A DNA stretch of 53,000 nt, from positions 1 to 53,000 of the forward strand of contig BNVB01000008.1 of the NCBI GenBank assembly GCA_025997795.1, written 5' to 3'. Below, piece after piece: positions 31,281 to 40,767 of this stretch (position 1 is its first letter; each line of letters starts with the position of its first letter). A program made the translations under genes and the position numbers. The notes beneath the pieces are model-generated. The model was not told the origin of the DNA. It saw only the letters and a program-made list of their open reading frames with translations, and ran no database searches. The DNA is from Spirochaetia bacterium. Its GTDB lineage: Bacteria; Spirochaetota; Spirochaetia; Treponematales; Breznakiellaceae.

Positions 31281-32611
31281 TAAACCGTTTGGTATGTCTG
31301 CGTTCGAGACAAATCGCCGCTAAGCCGGGCCGCAGTCTGCTCGTTACTCCGGACCAGCCGTTTTGCCAGCAGTTTGGAAAGGAATATACCGTAATGGGGA
31401 TATTCCCGGATAACATTGATAAACGTTTTTTGGGTTAAAAGAATAAGTTTGCCGCTGCTCGTAGCTTTGATGGTGGCGGAACGGCGCTGATTAAGGAGAA
31501 AGGACATTTCCCCCATAAAAATATCCTGGGGGGAAAGGGTTCCTACAAGTTTGTCGTTGTGGAACACCTCGTAGGTACCGGAAGAAATATAGTAGAGGTA
31601 ATCGCTGGGTTCTCCTTCCCGCAGTACGGTATCGCCCTTTTTTACATTAACGATCTGCTCCCGGGAAAATCCAACCGGAACTTCATGTTCCACCGATGTA
31701 TCGTGATTAATGATCAGCGCCACCTGGTTTCCCTTGGCATTGTATTTTAACTCGCTGGAAAGGCTTGCGGCCATTTTAATTCCCCGGCCATGGAGGCTGT
31801 AATCGTCCTGTTCGCTTACCTTTTTAATGTGGGCTTTGACATCAAACCCTTTGCCCTGATCCTGGATAATAAAAATTGAACGATCGGGTTTAATCTCCCA
31901 AAGGAAAGAAACTTTTTTTGCCGCAACAACCGGGTCTTTGCATCTTTCTACAATCAGGTCAACAGGAGAAATCCCTTCCTCTAAGGCTTTGGTTTTTTCA
32001 TCATAGGAAATGCCGCAGTTGCCGTGTTCTATGGCATTAACAATCAGTTCCGCCAGGGCCAGCTGGAGGTGCATTTTACTGTCCGGGTTAATAAGCCCCC
32101 GCTGGGCCAGAATTGTTGAACCAATACCGGAATAAAGGGGCACCGCCAGAATATCATTGTCTATGGCAAAACTGCCGGAAGCGCCTTCCAAAAGATTTTT
32201 GGTAAATTCCCGCTGGAAGATAATCTGGTAATTTTGTTCAATAATCTGGATGCTTTTTACCAGATGGGTTCTAAGCCGGAAATTGTCCAACAGGGTAAGT
32301 ACATTGATAGCCTTGTACTTCCGCAAAAGTTCTTCTTCTTTGTCCGTTTCGTGGGAATAAAGACCGATGATTCCAAAATTGAGTATCCACTTGTCGTTTC
32401 TGATATGATCGATAATCTGTTCAACATTTATTTGAGTATCAGAAAAATTGATCACCACCAGTTCCGGCAGGGCATAGTTTAAAAATTCCAGAATTTCGTC
32501 TTCTTCTACCAGAAAGAGCAGATCATAGTTGTGGCCAGGAATCTCTTCAAAAGCAAGTTCTACCCGCTGGCGAATTTTCGGGTCCGAATTGATAATGCCC
32601 AATGTACTCAT
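31280..32611 (-). CDS. Switch protein: receiver-like, RsbW-type ATPase and cNMP-binding domains
   Basis: 443 residues in three parts. Residues 1-120 look like a response-regulator receiver (LGIINSDPKIRQRVELAF, LPELVVINFSD), but the phospho-Asp is not certain. Residues about 175-310 form a GHKL ATPase of the anti-sigma type: LALAELIVNAIEHGN (N box), DQGKGFD (G1) and GRGIKMAASL (G2). Residues about 320-430 are a cyclic-nucleotide-binding domain (VKKGDTVLREGEPSDYLYYISSG, MGEMSFLLNQRRSATIKA). The assembly suggests a serine kinase that phosphorylates a STAS antagonist, gated by cAMP or another nucleotide. GGAG precedes ATG 32611. Confidence 0.85.
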   Translation of the reverse strand: MSTLGIINSDPKIRQRVELAFEEIPGHNYDLLFLVEEDEILEFLNYALPELVVINFSDTQINVEQIIDHIRNDKWILNFGIIGLYSHETDKEEELLRKYKAINVLTLLDNFRLRTHLVKSIQIIEQNYQIIFQREFTKNLLEGASGSFAIDNDILAVPLYSGIGSTILAQRGLINPDSKMHLQLALAELIVNAIEHGNCGISYDEKTKALEEGISPVDLIVERCKDPVVAAKKVSFLWEIKPDRSIFIIQDQGKGFDVKAHIKKVSEQDDYSLHGRGIKMAASLSSELKYNAKGNQVALIINHDTSVEHEVPVGFSREQIVNVKKGDTVLREGEPSDYLYYISSGTYEVFHNDKLVGTLSPQDIFMGEMSFLLNQRRSATIKATSSGKLILLTQKTFINVIREYPHYGIFLSKLLAKRLVRSNEQTAARLSGDLSRTQTYQTV

Positions 32612-32638
32612 AACAACTCCAAAAAATCAGTTCTTCCC

Positions 32639-35596
32639 TTAATTATCGGTAGATTCGGGTAATAATACCAGTTCCGCGGGGCCTCCGGCCAGCAGATCTT
32701 TCGCCAGGGCCTGGATCTGTTCTGCTGTTACGCCGCGGTAAAGGGCGGGCCGCCCAGCCAGACGGGAAAGGGGCGCCCCGGTAATAACGGTAAAATTTGC
32801 CAAATTCCGGGCCACAAAACCGTTATTTTCCATAGATCGCTCAAAGGTTTTAACCAGCGCCTCCCGGGAGCGGGTTAGGGTTTCTTCGTTTATACCCGCA
32901 GTCAGGGCCGACAGCTGTTTCTGAACCGCCTGGCGCAGTTCCTGCTCCCGCTGGGGGTCGCAGATAAAGTACACTCCCAGGGACAGTTCCCCCACGGGCA
33001 TGGGACTTAAGGAAACCCCGGCGGAAACGGAATAAACCCCGCCCAGTTTTTCCCGGATTTCATCGGTTAATACAATGTCCAGGTATTCGTTCAGCACTAG
33101 TACCGCCGCATTGTCCGCTTCTGTCCAGTTCCGGGGAACAAACCACCCCATGTAAACGATGGACTTTTCTTCCTTTCCTTTACGGAGGATTTTTTCTGTT
33201 TTGCCCGGCCGGGTAATCCGGGGGTTTGTCCATTCATTCCAGCGGGGCAGGTCCCGGGCCGGAAGGGAAGCAAGCCAGGTTTCCGCCAGGGTACGCAGTA
33301 CATCCCTGTTTCCCAGGCTTCCTGCCAGCACCAGGGTATAATCGGCGGGGTTTAGAGCCAGGCGCATAAAACGGTTCACCGTATCGCCCTGTACTTTTTC
33401 CAGATCCGCAAGTTCCACAGGTATAAACAGGGGATGGTTACCGTATACAAGCCGGGAAAGTTCTTTGTAAAAAACTGTTTCCGGGCTATCCGTTTCCTGG
33501 ATCAGCTTTGTCCGGCTTTGTTCCAGTACCAGCCTAAGGCCCGTATCATCAATGTTGGGTTTGTCAAAGTATTCATGGAGCATTTGAAACAGCACCGGTA
33601 AATCCTTTACCGTGGCGGAACCCCGGAAACCCCGGATATGAGCGTTGGTCCAGAACGCCAGGGACACCTGTTTATCCGCAAGGAAATGCATTAGATCGGT
33701 CCGGGAAAGGTTACCCAGCCCGGAGGCGCTTTTTATTTCCGCCGCAAATTCCGCAGAAAAACGGCCAAATTCCGGCGTTTGATCCAACAGGTTCCGGCGG
33801 CTTAGTACGTCCAGATTAACCGTGCCGCCTCTTGCCAGGGCATAGATATCCAGTTCGTTGTTTTTGTTGGCGGTTTCCATAAGGATCAGCTTCATGCCGT
33901 TGCCAAGCTGCCAAATCTCCGCCCCCGACTCATCGCCGGTAACCGAAACAATGTTTCCCGGTTTGGGTTCTTCACTGGTCAGGCTAAGGACGGCGGATGT
34001 TTCTGCCAAGGTTTCCTTTGGAAACCGCGGTGCCACCTCGGCAAGGCGGCTTTTTTCTACCATGGCGGCCACCGCAGCTTCATTGGGCAGCAGCGGCGCT
34101 TCTGCCTCCGGAGCGGCTATTAATACCGCCAGATCGCCGCCGGCATAGTAGTCCCTGACGGCGGTGTTAACCACACCAAGCCCTATGGCGGGCAGCATCC
34201 GGGTTACAGCTTCCAGTTCCCACCCGGGGTCCAGGGCATAGCGGTTGTAGAGAAAATCCGCCGACAGCTCCTGGATATAATCTTCCGACTCCCGGCGGTT
34301 CTGTTCGGCGGCCATCATTTCCAGACTGGAAAGAAGCGCCGCCCTGGCTCTGTCCAGTTCTGCCTGGGTAAAGCCATGGCGGGCCAGCCGCTCCTTTTCC
34401 AGAAGCAGGGCTTCCAGGGTTTCTGCGGCGCGCCCCGCTTTTGCCTGGGCGGCCATGATATAGTACCGGGAAGCGGAACCATAGCGGTCGTTCCAGGAAG
34501 CGGCGTGGATATAGGGCGTATCTTCCTTCACCATAAATTCACCGTACCTAAAATCGATCATTGTTTCGGTAAGGTAATCTATAAGTCCTTCCCGGTAATC
34601 GCGGAAGGTACGGCTTATTTTTTGGGAATCCCGTTTATAGTAGAGGTACACCGTAGATGAGGGAAGTTCCGGATCGCTGGCAACGGTAGTTACAAGACTT
34701 CCCTTTTGGGGTTCCGGCAGTTCGTAGTGCGGCCGGGTAAAGGGGACCTTTGCTTTGGGAGCGGTAAAATGGGCGGCCAGGTCCCTTTCCAGGGCCGCTC
34801 CGTCAAAATCCCCCACCAGAATAAGGGCCATGTTATCCGGCCGGTACCAGGTTTGGTAAAAGTTCCGCAGCCGTTCCGCCGGGGCATTTTGAATAACATC
34901 GGGAAGGCCAATGGGAAGCCGCTCTGCAAAGCGGGAACCCCGAAAGATAACCGGGATTAGTTTTTGCCGTATCCGTTCCGATGCGCCCAGGCGGGTACGG
35001 TATTCTTCCATAATAACCAGGCGTTCCTTGTCTACATCAGCTTCGTTAAAACTTACCGTCCAGGTCCAGTCGTCCAGAATCGCCAGGGCCCGCTCCGGAA
35101 TACGTTTAATCCCATCGGCTCCGGTTTCTACCGGCGCTTCAATGCCGTAAACCGTTTCTTCATAACCCGTATAGGCATTTACTTCCGGGCCAAAGCGCAT
35201 TCCCAGGGAGCGAAGATAGTTAACCAGTTCCGTCCCGGGAAAACGCCGGGTTCCGTTAAAGGCCATGTGTTCCACAAAGTGGGCCAGTCCCCGCTGGTTT
35301 TCTTCTTCCAGGATCGATCCGGCATTAACCGACAGGGTAAGAAAAGCCCGCCCGGCGGGCAGGGAATTTTCCAATATATAATAGCTTAAACCATTGGGAA
35401 GTACCCCTTTCCGTAAAGCAGCTTTGGCGGGCAGCGGGTCTTCCGGTCCGCCCAGTCCGCCGTAGAGGGCCCCCGAAGGCAGGGCAAAAAGCGGATCGGC
35501 GGCAAAAACCTGGTTTGGCGGAAGGCAAAACAGGCCGCCGGCCAGCAGCAGAAACAACAAAAAAGGACTTAAAAGCCGTTGTTTTATAAAATTCAT
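32639..35596 (-). CDS. M16-family zinc metalloprotease, double-length, exported
   Basis: 985 residues, two M16 halves in one chain. Signal peptide LLSPFLLFLLLAGGLFCLPP; the zinc motif is HFVEH (106-110) in RGLAHFVEHMAFNGT, with the downstream Glu in VIMEEYRTR. The C-terminal half lacks the motif, as expected. Resembles pitrilysin-like proteases that degrade peptides in the periplasm. ATG 35596 is preferred over TTG 35602; TATACT lies 7 bp before it (35609-35604) and there is no ribosome site, so it joins the leaderless set. Divergent from the DHH gene. Confidence 0.93.
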   Translation of the reverse strand: MNFIKQRLLSPFLLFLLLAGGLFCLPPNQVFAADPLFALPSGALYGGLGGPEDPLPAKAALRKGVLPNGLSYYILENSLPAGRAFLTLSVNAGSILEEENQRGLAHFVEHMAFNGTRRFPGTELVNYLRSLGMRFGPEVNAYTGYEETVYGIEAPVETGADGIKRIPERALAILDDWTWTVSFNEADVDKERLVIMEEYRTRLGASERIRQKLIPVIFRGSRFAERLPIGLPDVIQNAPAERLRNFYQTWYRPDNMALILVGDFDGAALERDLAAHFTAPKAKVPFTRPHYELPEPQKGSLVTTVASDPELPSSTVYLYYKRDSQKISRTFRDYREGLIDYLTETMIDFRYGEFMVKEDTPYIHAASWNDRYGSASRYYIMAAQAKAGRAAETLEALLLEKERLARHGFTQAELDRARAALLSSLEMMAAEQNRRESEDYIQELSADFLYNRYALDPGWELEAVTRMLPAIGLGVVNTAVRDYYAGGDLAVLIAAPEAEAPLLPNEAAVAAMVEKSRLAEVAPRFPKETLAETSAVLSLTSEEPKPGNIVSVTGDESGAEIWQLGNGMKLILMETANKNNELDIYALARGGTVNLDVLSRRNLLDQTPEFGRFSAEFAAEIKSASGLGNLSRTDLMHFLADKQVSLAFWTNAHIRGFRGSATVKDLPVLFQMLHEYFDKPNIDDTGLRLVLEQSRTKLIQETDSPETVFYKELSRLVYGNHPLFIPVELADLEKVQGDTVNRFMRLALNPADYTLVLAGSLGNRDVLRTLAETWLASLPARDLPRWNEWTNPRITRPGKTEKILRKGKEEKSIVYMGWFVPRNWTEADNAAVLVLNEYLDIVLTDEIREKLGGVYSVSAGVSLSPMPVGELSLGVYFICDPQREQELRQAVQKQLSALTAGINEETLTRSREALVKTFERSMENNGFVARNLANFTVITGAPLSRLAGRPALYRGVTAEQIQALAKDLLAGGPAELVLLPESTDN

Positions 35597-35603
35597 ATAC
35601 AAA

Positions 35604-35653
35604 AGTATACCAAAAAATAAAATATGATGTTATACTTAGAGCCAGAGGTGAGT
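35604..35653. promoter_or_regulatory. Divergent promoter region between M16 protease and DHH gene
   Basis: Minus strand: TATACT at 35609-35604, 7 bp before ATG 35596. Plus strand: TTATACT ends at 35638 and is followed by AGAGGTGAGT just before ATG 35654, giving a short leader that does carry a ribosome site. Both styles of start thus occur side by side. Confidence 0.5.
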
Positions 35654-36559
35654 ATGAGACTATTAACCAGGTCGGATTTTGACGGTTTAGCCTGCGGGGC
35701 CCTGTTGGAGTATCTGGGCGTTATCGATGAATATAAATTTGTCCATCCCAAGGATATTCAGGATGGCCTGGTGGAAGCAAATTCCAACGATATATTGGCC
35801 AATATTCCCTATGTTAAGGGCTGCAAACTGTGGTTCGACCACCACTACAGCGAATCCGAGCGGCTGGGCAAAGATGTGTACTTTGAAGGCGTTTCCCGCC
35901 TTGCCCCAAGCTGTGCCAGGGTTATCTTTGATTACTACGGCGGCGAAGCAAAAATGGGCCGTTTTAATACCATGCTGCACTATGTGGACAAAGTTGATTC
36001 GGGGGACCTGAGTTCAGAGGAAATACTCCATCCCACCGGCTGGATACTTCTTGGTTTTATTATGGACCCCCGAACCGGCCTGGGCCGTTTCCGGAATTTT
36101 ACCATAAGCAACTATGAACTAATGAAGGTCCTTGCCAAAGCCTGTATGGACAAACCCATTGAAGAAATTCTGGCCATGAGCGATGTCCAGGAACGGATAG
36201 AAGTATACCTGGAACAGGCAGAAGCCTTTAAGGGGATGATCAAAAAATACGCCAAAACCGACGGAAACGCCATTGTGGTGGACCTGCGGGGGGTGGAAAC
36301 AATCAATGCGGGGAACCGCTTCCTTATCTATACGCTCTTTCCCAAACAAAACATTTCTGTCTGGATCATCGACGGCAAAAACAAACAGAATGTTGCCGTC
36401 ACCGTGGGTTACAGTATCATCAACCGCAGCGCCTCCGTTAATGTGGGAAGTCTGCTTTTAAAATACGGCGGCGGCGGCCATATCCAGGTAGGTACCTGCC
36501 AGGCGGATTATGCCGGGGCGGACCAGGTTATTGGCGAAATTATCAGTGCGGTAAAGTAG
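35654..36559 (+). CDS. DHH-family phosphoesterase
   Basis: 301 residues. DHH motifs are RSDFDGLACG (D8, D10) and LWFDHHYSE (D62-H63-H64); the DHHA1 part has GGGGHIQVG near the C-terminus. These residues bind the two manganese ions used by NanA/NrnA oligoribonucleases, c-di-AMP phosphodiesterases and exopolyphosphatases. The exact substrate cannot be told. ATG 35654 has AGAGGTGAGT upstream. It is 8 bp from the beta-CASP gene, so RNA turnover is a plausible shared role. Confidence 0.87.
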   Translation: MRLLTRSDFDGLACGALLEYLGVIDEYKFVHPKDIQDGLVEANSNDILANIPYVKGCKLWFDHHYSESERLGKDVYFEGVSRLAPSCARVIFDYYGGEAKMGRFNTMLHYVDKVDSGDLSSEEILHPTGWILLGFIMDPRTGLGRFRNFTISNYELMKVLAKACMDKPIEEILAMSDVQERIEVYLEQAEAFKGMIKKYAKTDGNAIVVDLRGVETINAGNRFLIYTLFPKQNISVWIIDGKNKQNVAVTVGYSIINRSASVNVGSLLLKYGGGGHIQVGTCQADYAGADQVIGEIISAVK

Positions 36560-36567
36560 TTTAGCCC

Positions 36568-37977
36568 ATGGAAATGAATTTTTATTCCCTTGGCGCGGCA
36601 GAGGAAGTTACCGGCTCAAAACATGTGCTTGAGGTGGACGGTAAAAGTTATCTTGTGGACTGCGGGGCCTTCCAGGGTTCCCGGGCCGAAGCAGACCGGA
36701 AAAACCGGGAATTCGGCATAGAGCCGGACCGCATAAACGGGGTACTTGTTACCCATGGCCATTTTGATCACTGCGGTATGCTGCCCCTTTTAACCAAAGG
36801 GGGTTACCGGGGAAACATCTATGCCACCCCGGCCACCAGGGATATTTCCAGCCTGGTAATGATGGATTCCGCCAATATCCAGGCCCGTGACGCCGATTAC
36901 CTTCGCAGACAGGCCCAAAAAAAGGGCGAAAAATTTACCTGGGAGCCCCTCTATACCGAAAAGGACGCCATCGAAGCCACAAGCCAAATTATGGGCATTT
37001 CTTACCACCGGCCCTTTTTTATGGGCGATGGCATAAGCTGCGAATTTTTTGATGCGGGCCATATCCTGGGTTCAGCCATGGCCAATGTAACGGTAAACAA
37101 GGGCGGCACAGAACGAACCATCCTTTTTTCCGGCGACCTGGGCCGCAAGGGCAAACCCATAATCCGCGACCCCGAACGGCCGCCAACGCCGGATTACCTT
37201 GTTATCGAAAGTACCTACGGCGACAGGCAGCACGGCAAAACAGACGATGCCATGAAGCAGCTGGCGGAAATTGCCAAACAGACGGCGGCCAGAGGGGGAA
37301 AGATCATTATCCCCTCATTTGCCATAGAACGGACCCAGGAACTGGTATACTACTTTCACCTCCTTACAGACGAAGGAGCAATTCCACAGATGCCCATCTA
37401 TGTGGATTCGCCCATGGCAACCAATGCTACCACGATCTTCCAGGTTCACCCGGAATGTTATGACGAAGATATCCACGAAGCGTTTATCAAACATCATAAA
37501 AATCCCTTTGGGTTTAATAACCTTCACTTTACCACCAGTGTGGAAGAATCCAAATCTTTGAACGATCTTAAAGAGCCGGCCATTATTATTTCCGCAGATG
37601 GTATGTGCGAAGCAGGCCGGATTCAGCATCACCTGATCAACAACATAAGCGATCCTGCTGCTACCATATTGCTTGTGGGTTTTATGGCAAATAATACCCT
37701 GGGGCGGCGGCTCCAAAACCGGGAAGAAGAAGTAAAGATACACGGAATGTGGTTCAAGCGAAAGGCCCGCGTGGAAAACATCAATGCCTTTAGCGCCCAT
37801 GCCGATTATGTGGAGGCCGGTGACTGGCTGACTTCGCTGGATCTTTCCCGGCTTAAAAAAATATTTATTGTCCACGGCGAACCAAAAGCCCAGACGGCCT
37901 TTAAGCAGTATCTGAAAGAAAAATGCCGGGCCGAACCGGTAATTGTCAAATACGGCGAAACCTATACGCTTGATTAG
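36568..37977 (+). CDS. Beta-CASP metallo-beta-lactamase-fold ribonuclease
   Basis: 469 residues. The MBL motif is THGHFDHCG (H63, H65, D67, H68), with SGDLGRKGKP (motif 3) and the beta-CASP part with PSFAIERTQEL, SPMATNATTIF, IISADGMCEAGRIQHHL and INAFSAHADY. It belongs to the bacterial CPSF/YSH1-like (RNase J relative) group that cuts RNA. The start ATG 36568 gives MEMNFYSLGAAEEVTGS. It follows the DHH gene closely and is probably co-transcribed. Confidence 0.9.
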   Translation: MEMNFYSLGAAEEVTGSKHVLEVDGKSYLVDCGAFQGSRAEADRKNREFGIEPDRINGVLVTHGHFDHCGMLPLLTKGGYRGNIYATPATRDISSLVMMDSANIQARDADYLRRQAQKKGEKFTWEPLYTEKDAIEATSQIMGISYHRPFFMGDGISCEFFDAGHILGSAMANVTVNKGGTERTILFSGDLGRKGKPIIRDPERPPTPDYLVIESTYGDRQHGKTDDAMKQLAEIAKQTAARGGKIIIPSFAIERTQELVYYFHLLTDEGAIPQMPIYVDSPMATNATTIFQVHPECYDEDIHEAFIKHHKNPFGFNNLHFTTSVEESKSLNDLKEPAIIISADGMCEAGRIQHHLINNISDPAATILLVGFMANNTLGRRLQNREEEVKIHGMWFKRKARVENINAFSAHADYVEAGDWLTSLDLSRLKKIFIVHGEPKAQTAFKQYLKEKCRAEPVIVKYGETYTLD

Positions 37978-38064
37978 GTACAATTCTCTCTAAAAACTGC
38001 CTTTCTCCTCAAAAATCAGGCATTTCAAGTGTAAGTAAAAAAGCTTCAAATGAAACAGATTTTC

Positions 38065-38092
38065 TTGACTTTTAATTTTATTTTAGTATGTT
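38065..38092 (+). promoter_or_regulatory. Promoter of the DeoR-type regulator
   Basis: TTGACT (38065-38070), an AT-only 16-bp spacer, TATGTT (38087-38092). The 40-nt leader ends with AAGGAG, so this is a conventional arrangement. No gene in 37978-38138 otherwise. Confidence 0.55.
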
Positions 38093-38138
38093 ATATGTAT
38101 CAGCTTACAGAGCAAGAAAACAAAATAAGGAGTGTACC

Positions 38139-38900
38139 ATGACAGACAGACAAGATAAGATCCTGGAAATCCTGGCAGGAACCCAGCGAGTAGAAGTCAG
38201 CACCCTGGCGGAAAAACTAGAGGTGTCCCAGGTCACCATCCGCAAGGATCTGGATTATCTGGATGAATTGGGCTTTATCAAACGTGAACACGGATATGCC
38301 CTTTTCGGTTCTATTGAAGACGTGGATACACGGATGGCAATCAACTACGACATCAAGCGGCGAATCGCCAGAACTGCGGCGGAAACGGTGGAAGAAGGAG
38401 AAACGGTACTTATTGAATCCGGCTCCTGCTGCGCCCTTTTAGCGGAGGAACTGGCCAACAACAAACAGGTAACGATTATCACCAACTCGGCCTTTATTGC
38501 CAACCATATACGCCGCGCTCCCTATGCCAATGTAATTCTTCTGGGCGGTGAGTACCAGAACAGCTCCCAGGTGATGGTGGGTTCCATGACCAGCAAATGG
38601 GCAGAAATCTTTATGTCCGACAAGTTCTTTATGGGTACCGATGGTTTTACCGAGAAATACGGCTTTACCGGCCGGGATCACCTGCGAACCCAGACCGCCC
38701 GGGACATGGCCCAACAGGCAAGGGAGATAATCATCCTTACCGACTCGGACAAGTTTCTCCACCAGGGAACGGAAGGACTGGTCAGGACCGAACAGGTTTC
38801 GGCGGTGTTCACCGATGACAGGCTCCTGCCAGAAAAAGAACTGTTCCTCCAGGAGCGAAATGTAGCGATTCATAAAGTAGCCAGCGCCAAAGCAGCCTAA
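38139..38900 (+). CDS. DeoR-family transcriptional regulator
   Basis: 253 residues. An N-terminal helix-turn-helix (RQDKILEILAGTQRVEVSTLAEKLEVSQVTIRKDL) is followed by the DeoRC sensor domain (RIARTAAETVEEGETVLIESG, TIITNSAFIANHI, ILLGGEYQ, FMGTDGF and IILTDSDKF). Such repressors respond to phosphorylated sugars. AAGGAG is 8 nt before ATG 38139. A terminator isolates it from the LURP-one operon, so its target is uncertain; the sugar genes at 46.8-53 kb or the mtlD locus are candidates. Confidence 0.92.
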   Translation: MTDRQDKILEILAGTQRVEVSTLAEKLEVSQVTIRKDLDYLDELGFIKREHGYALFGSIEDVDTRMAINYDIKRRIARTAAETVEEGETVLIESGSCCALLAEELANNKQVTIITNSAFIANHIRRAPYANVILLGGEYQNSSQVMVGSMTSKWAEIFMSDKFFMGTDGFTEKYGFTGRDHLRTQTARDMAQQAREIIILTDSDKFLHQGTEGLVRTEQVSAVFTDDRLLPEKELFLQERNVAIHKVASAKAA

Positions 38901-38919
38901 GGGTCTGCTGCCTCCCTTT

Positions 38920-38955
38920 AACCGCACGAAGCTCCTCCGTGCGGTTGTTTTTTTT
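38920..38955 (+). terminator. Rho-independent terminator after the DeoR gene
   Basis: AACCGCACG (38920-38928) and CGTGCGGTT (38938-38946) form a 9-bp stem followed by GTTTTTTTT. Confidence 0.9.
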
Positions 38956-39008
38956 GGGTCTACAGGGTATACTTCCTCTACAAATTTTACGCAATAACGG
39001 AGGAGCCA

Positions 39009-39607
39009 TGGACACCAATGTACAGGAATTTTTTAACCACGACGATTATTTTATAGACGAAAAAGTTGCTTTTTTAAAGTTTACCAATGCCTACAAAGTT
39101 TACGACAGTTCCGGCGAACTTATCGGCGCTATTAAAGAAACCATGCCGGCATTTCTTAAAGTTTTAAGCCTCTTTATTAACAGATCGTTTTTTCCTTTTA
39201 GGCTGGACATTCTGGATGGAGAAGAAAAAGTCCTAACCACCATCAAGCGGGGTTGGACCCTTCTTATATCCAAGATCGCTATTCTCGATTCCCAGGGCAG
39301 TCTTATTGCCCAGATTAAACAACAGTTTAAGATGTTTAAACCAACCTTTAATATTCTTGATCCCGCCGGAGCCCCCATTGGGATCATTACCGGCGACTGG
39401 AAAGCATGGAATTTTACCATCACCGGCAGCGACGGTAATCAAATAGGTACGATTACCAAAAAATGGAATGGTATCCTTAAAGAGGCCTTAACTTCCGCAG
39501 ATAAGTATATTGTTTCCATTAATCCCGCTGTTGAAGAAGATGCCAAAAAAATCGCCATTGTCGCCACAGCCATTACCATCGATATGGTGCTTCATGAATC
39601 CCGTTAG
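39009..39607 (+). CDS. LURP-one-related (Tubby-like / scramblase-fold) protein
   Basis: About 199 residues with the repeating pattern of LOR proteins: KFTNAYKVYDSSGELIGAI, FPFRLDILDGEEKVLTTIKRG, SKIAILDSQGSLIAQIKQQF, FNILDPAGAPIGIITGDWK and FTITGSDGNQIGTITKKW. The fold is a 12-strand barrel around a helix (here the hydrophobic C-terminal KKIAIVATAITIDMVL), related to phospholipid scramblases and Tubby. Function in bacteria is poorly known; lipid or phosphoinositide-like binding is inference. GGAGGAG lies before ATG 39009. Overlaps the next gene by 14 bp, so it heads a three-gene operon. Confidence 0.85.
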
Positions 39608-40760
39608 TACCCTGAATTATTTTATGCCCACAAGGATTCTTGCGGGCAAAGACAGTGTATACAACGAGCGATCTTTTTTGGCACAACTGGGGCAAAAGGC
39701 CCTGGTGGTTACGGGGAAAAAATCTGCCAGGATAAACGGCGCTTACGATGACGCGGTAAAGGCCCTTACGGCCAATGGCCAGGATTATGTATTGTACGAC
39801 AGGGTTATGGCAAACCCCACGGATACCTGTGTATACGAAGCCGGGGCGCTGGCCAGAAAAGAAGGCTGCGACTTTGTTCTGGCCATAGGCGGCGGTTCTC
39901 CCATGGACGCTGCCAAAGCTGCCGCGGTACTTGGAATAAAGGACATACCCAAGGAAGACCTGTTTGGTACTTCCTTTACCAGCGCCCTGCCTTTGGCGGC
40001 GGTTCCCACCACCGCCGGAACCGGTTCGGAAACTACCCCCTATTCGGTGCTGGTAGACACCACCGGTCCCGACGGCAAAACACCCAAGGAAGGGGGCCCG
40101 GCAAAACGTTCCATAGGATCGCCCCTGCTTTTTCCCCGTTTTGCTTTTCTTGACGCCAAGTACATGGCTGGCCTTAACCGTGAAACTACGGTAAATACCG
40201 CCATCGATGCCCTTTCCCATGCGGTAGAAGGGTTCCTCAGCCGCCGGGCCAATTATGTAAGCGATATCCTGGCAAAAGAAAGTATCTGTTTGATTATGGA
40301 TAACGTAGAACCGCTGCTTGCCTTTACCGTTGATTCCGCCGCTGCAGTTTTTCCCGCAGAAGCGCGGGAAAAACTGTTACTTGCCTCCGCCATTGCCGGC
40401 ATGGTGATAGCCCAGACGGGTACGGCACTGCCCCATTCCATGGGGTATCTCTTTACCATTAACTGGAATACCGATCACGGCAGAGCCAACGGCCTTTTAC
40501 TAAAGAGCTTTCTTTTTTGGTGCCGGGAACGGGAAGCGGCCGCTTCCATTAGCCCAAGAATCCCCGAACTTTGTGCCGCCCTGGGCATGGAACTGGAACC
40601 GTTTTTTGCCATCCTGGAAAAATTGCTGGGCCAGCGGGAAAAGGCAAGTGAAGCGGAACTGCAGGACTGGGGCAGCCAGCCGATGAAAAATGGCGCCAAT
40701 ACCTATATTCAACCCACACAGGAAGAAATACTTCGTATCTACCGGGAATCGGTAGGATAA
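39594..40760 (+). CDS. Iron-containing alcohol dehydrogenase (group III)
   Basis: 388 residues. The NAD-binding loop is FVLAIGGGSPMDAAKAAAV; the metal ligands are Asp and His in TAIDALSHAVEG, His in PHSMGY and His in NTDHGRANG; the PTTAGTGSE segment is also typical. It interconverts an alcohol and an aldehyde with NAD(P). ATG 39594 lies inside the end of the LURP-one gene. Seven bp downstream is the PntC-aminotransferase fusion. In phosphonate pathways a related enzyme reduces phosphonoacetaldehyde to 2-hydroxyethylphosphonate, so a role in phosphonate metabolism is possible but unproven. Confidence 0.9.
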   Translation: MNPVSTLNYFMPTRILAGKDSVYNERSFLAQLGQKALVVTGKKSARINGAYDDAVKALTANGQDYVLYDRVMANPTDTCVYEAGALARKEGCDFVLAIGGGSPMDAAKAAAVLGIKDIPKEDLFGTSFTSALPLAAVPTTAGTGSETTPYSVLVDTTGPDGKTPKEGGPAKRSIGSPLLFPRFAFLDAKYMAGLNRETTVNTAIDALSHAVEGFLSRRANYVSDILAKESICLIMDNVEPLLAFTVDSAAAVFPAEAREKLLLASAIAGMVIAQTGTALPHSMGYLFTINWNTDHGRANGLLLKSFLFWCREREAAASISPRIPELCAALGMELEPFFAILEKLLGQREKASEAELQDWGSQPMKNGANTYIQPTQEEILRIYRESVG

Positions 40761-40767
40761 CAGTGTA

